NCBI GenBank assembly: GCA_964551985.1
Contig: CAZKFG010000059.1
Span: 1 to 13,647 of the forward strand
From: CAZKFG01 sp964551985
Lineage (GTDB): Bacteria; Bacillota; Negativicutes; Acidaminococcales; JAISLQ01
DNA: 13,647 nt
Reading direction: 5' to 3'
Below, piece by piece: positions 13,592-13,647 of this stretch (positions within the stretch are counted from its first letter, which is position 1; each line of letters begins with the position of its first letter). The notes under the pieces were generated by a model. It saw only the letters and a program-made list of their open reading frames with translations. It had not been told where the DNA came from and searched no databases. A program made the translations under genes and the position numbers.

Positions 13592-13647
13592 CTACAAATC
13601 AAACTTCACATTAATGCTACCTGAAAATCCTTGGCGTTTTCCAGTGT
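13592..13647 (-). CDS. C-terminal end of a protein, possibly an outer-membrane beta-barrel
   Basis: Only the last 17 codons and the stop (TAG, 13592-13594) are in the window; the gene enters from the right. The tail reads TGKRQGFSGSINVKFDL. Its alternating hydrophobic residues (F, I, V, F, L) and short length before the stop resemble the last strand of an outer-membrane beta-barrel, such as the porin-like proteins of diderm Firmicutes. The strong terminator 9 nt downstream supports a genuine gene end in this frame. Seventeen residues cannot prove the family, and the final leucine rather than phenylalanine is less typical. Confidence 0.45.
   Translation of the reverse strand, partial: TGKRQGFSGSINVKFDL

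Noticed and set aside
1..13647. CRISPR array, phage genes or defence island
   Set aside because: No regularly spaced repeats, integrase, toxin-antitoxin pair or nuclease-helicase gene was seen. The genes are mostly core metabolism.

Overview
The window reads as chromosomal DNA of an anaerobic, AT-rich Firmicute. The metabolic genes are pyruvate:ferredoxin oxidoreductase, a complete crotonyl-CoA/butanoyl-CoA module with electron-bifurcating type EtfAB, and class II aldolase. Strong GGAGG ribosome binding sites, SigA-like promoters and a CCA-encoding tRNA gene fit that group. The last 17 codons at the right edge look like the terminal beta-strand of an outer-membrane barrel. If that is right, the host is a diderm Firmicute (Negativicutes); this placement is an inference.

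Left part (1-2990, minus strand). The 5' end of nifJ runs off the left edge behind a good promoter and two inverted repeats. Next comes a membrane-bound Cache-GGDEF-EAL protein whose GGDEF motif is degenerate and whose EAL site is intact, so it is probably a c-di-GMP phosphodiesterase.

Central part (2957-8080). A tRNA-Thr(CGT) and hbd lie on the plus strand. They face the minus-strand operon bcd-etfB-etfA-crt, and a perfect 48-nt palindrome between them acts as a shared terminator. Together the genes convert acetoacetyl-CoA to butanoyl-CoA: Hbd, then crotonase, then butanoyl-CoA dehydrogenase/EtfAB. EtfA carries an N-terminal two-cluster ferredoxin domain. No thiolase or terminal CoA-transferase/kinase is present.

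Accessory patch (8208-11054). This holds a small alpha/beta hydrolase, a SnoaL/NTF2-like protein, a DUF6173-like protein, a carboxymuconolactone-decarboxylase/AhpD-like protein and a GNAT acetyltransferase. A decayed C-terminal fragment of a paralogue of the DUF6173-like gene lies on the other side of the SnoaL gene.

Right part (11066-13647, minus strand). Class II fructose-bisphosphate aldolase has its own extended -10 promoter just behind an AzgA/PbuG-type purine permease. A strong hairpin terminator and the 3' end of the putative outer-membrane gene follow. No gene-free stretch exceeds 300 bases. I saw no insertion sequence, phage gene or CRISPR array.
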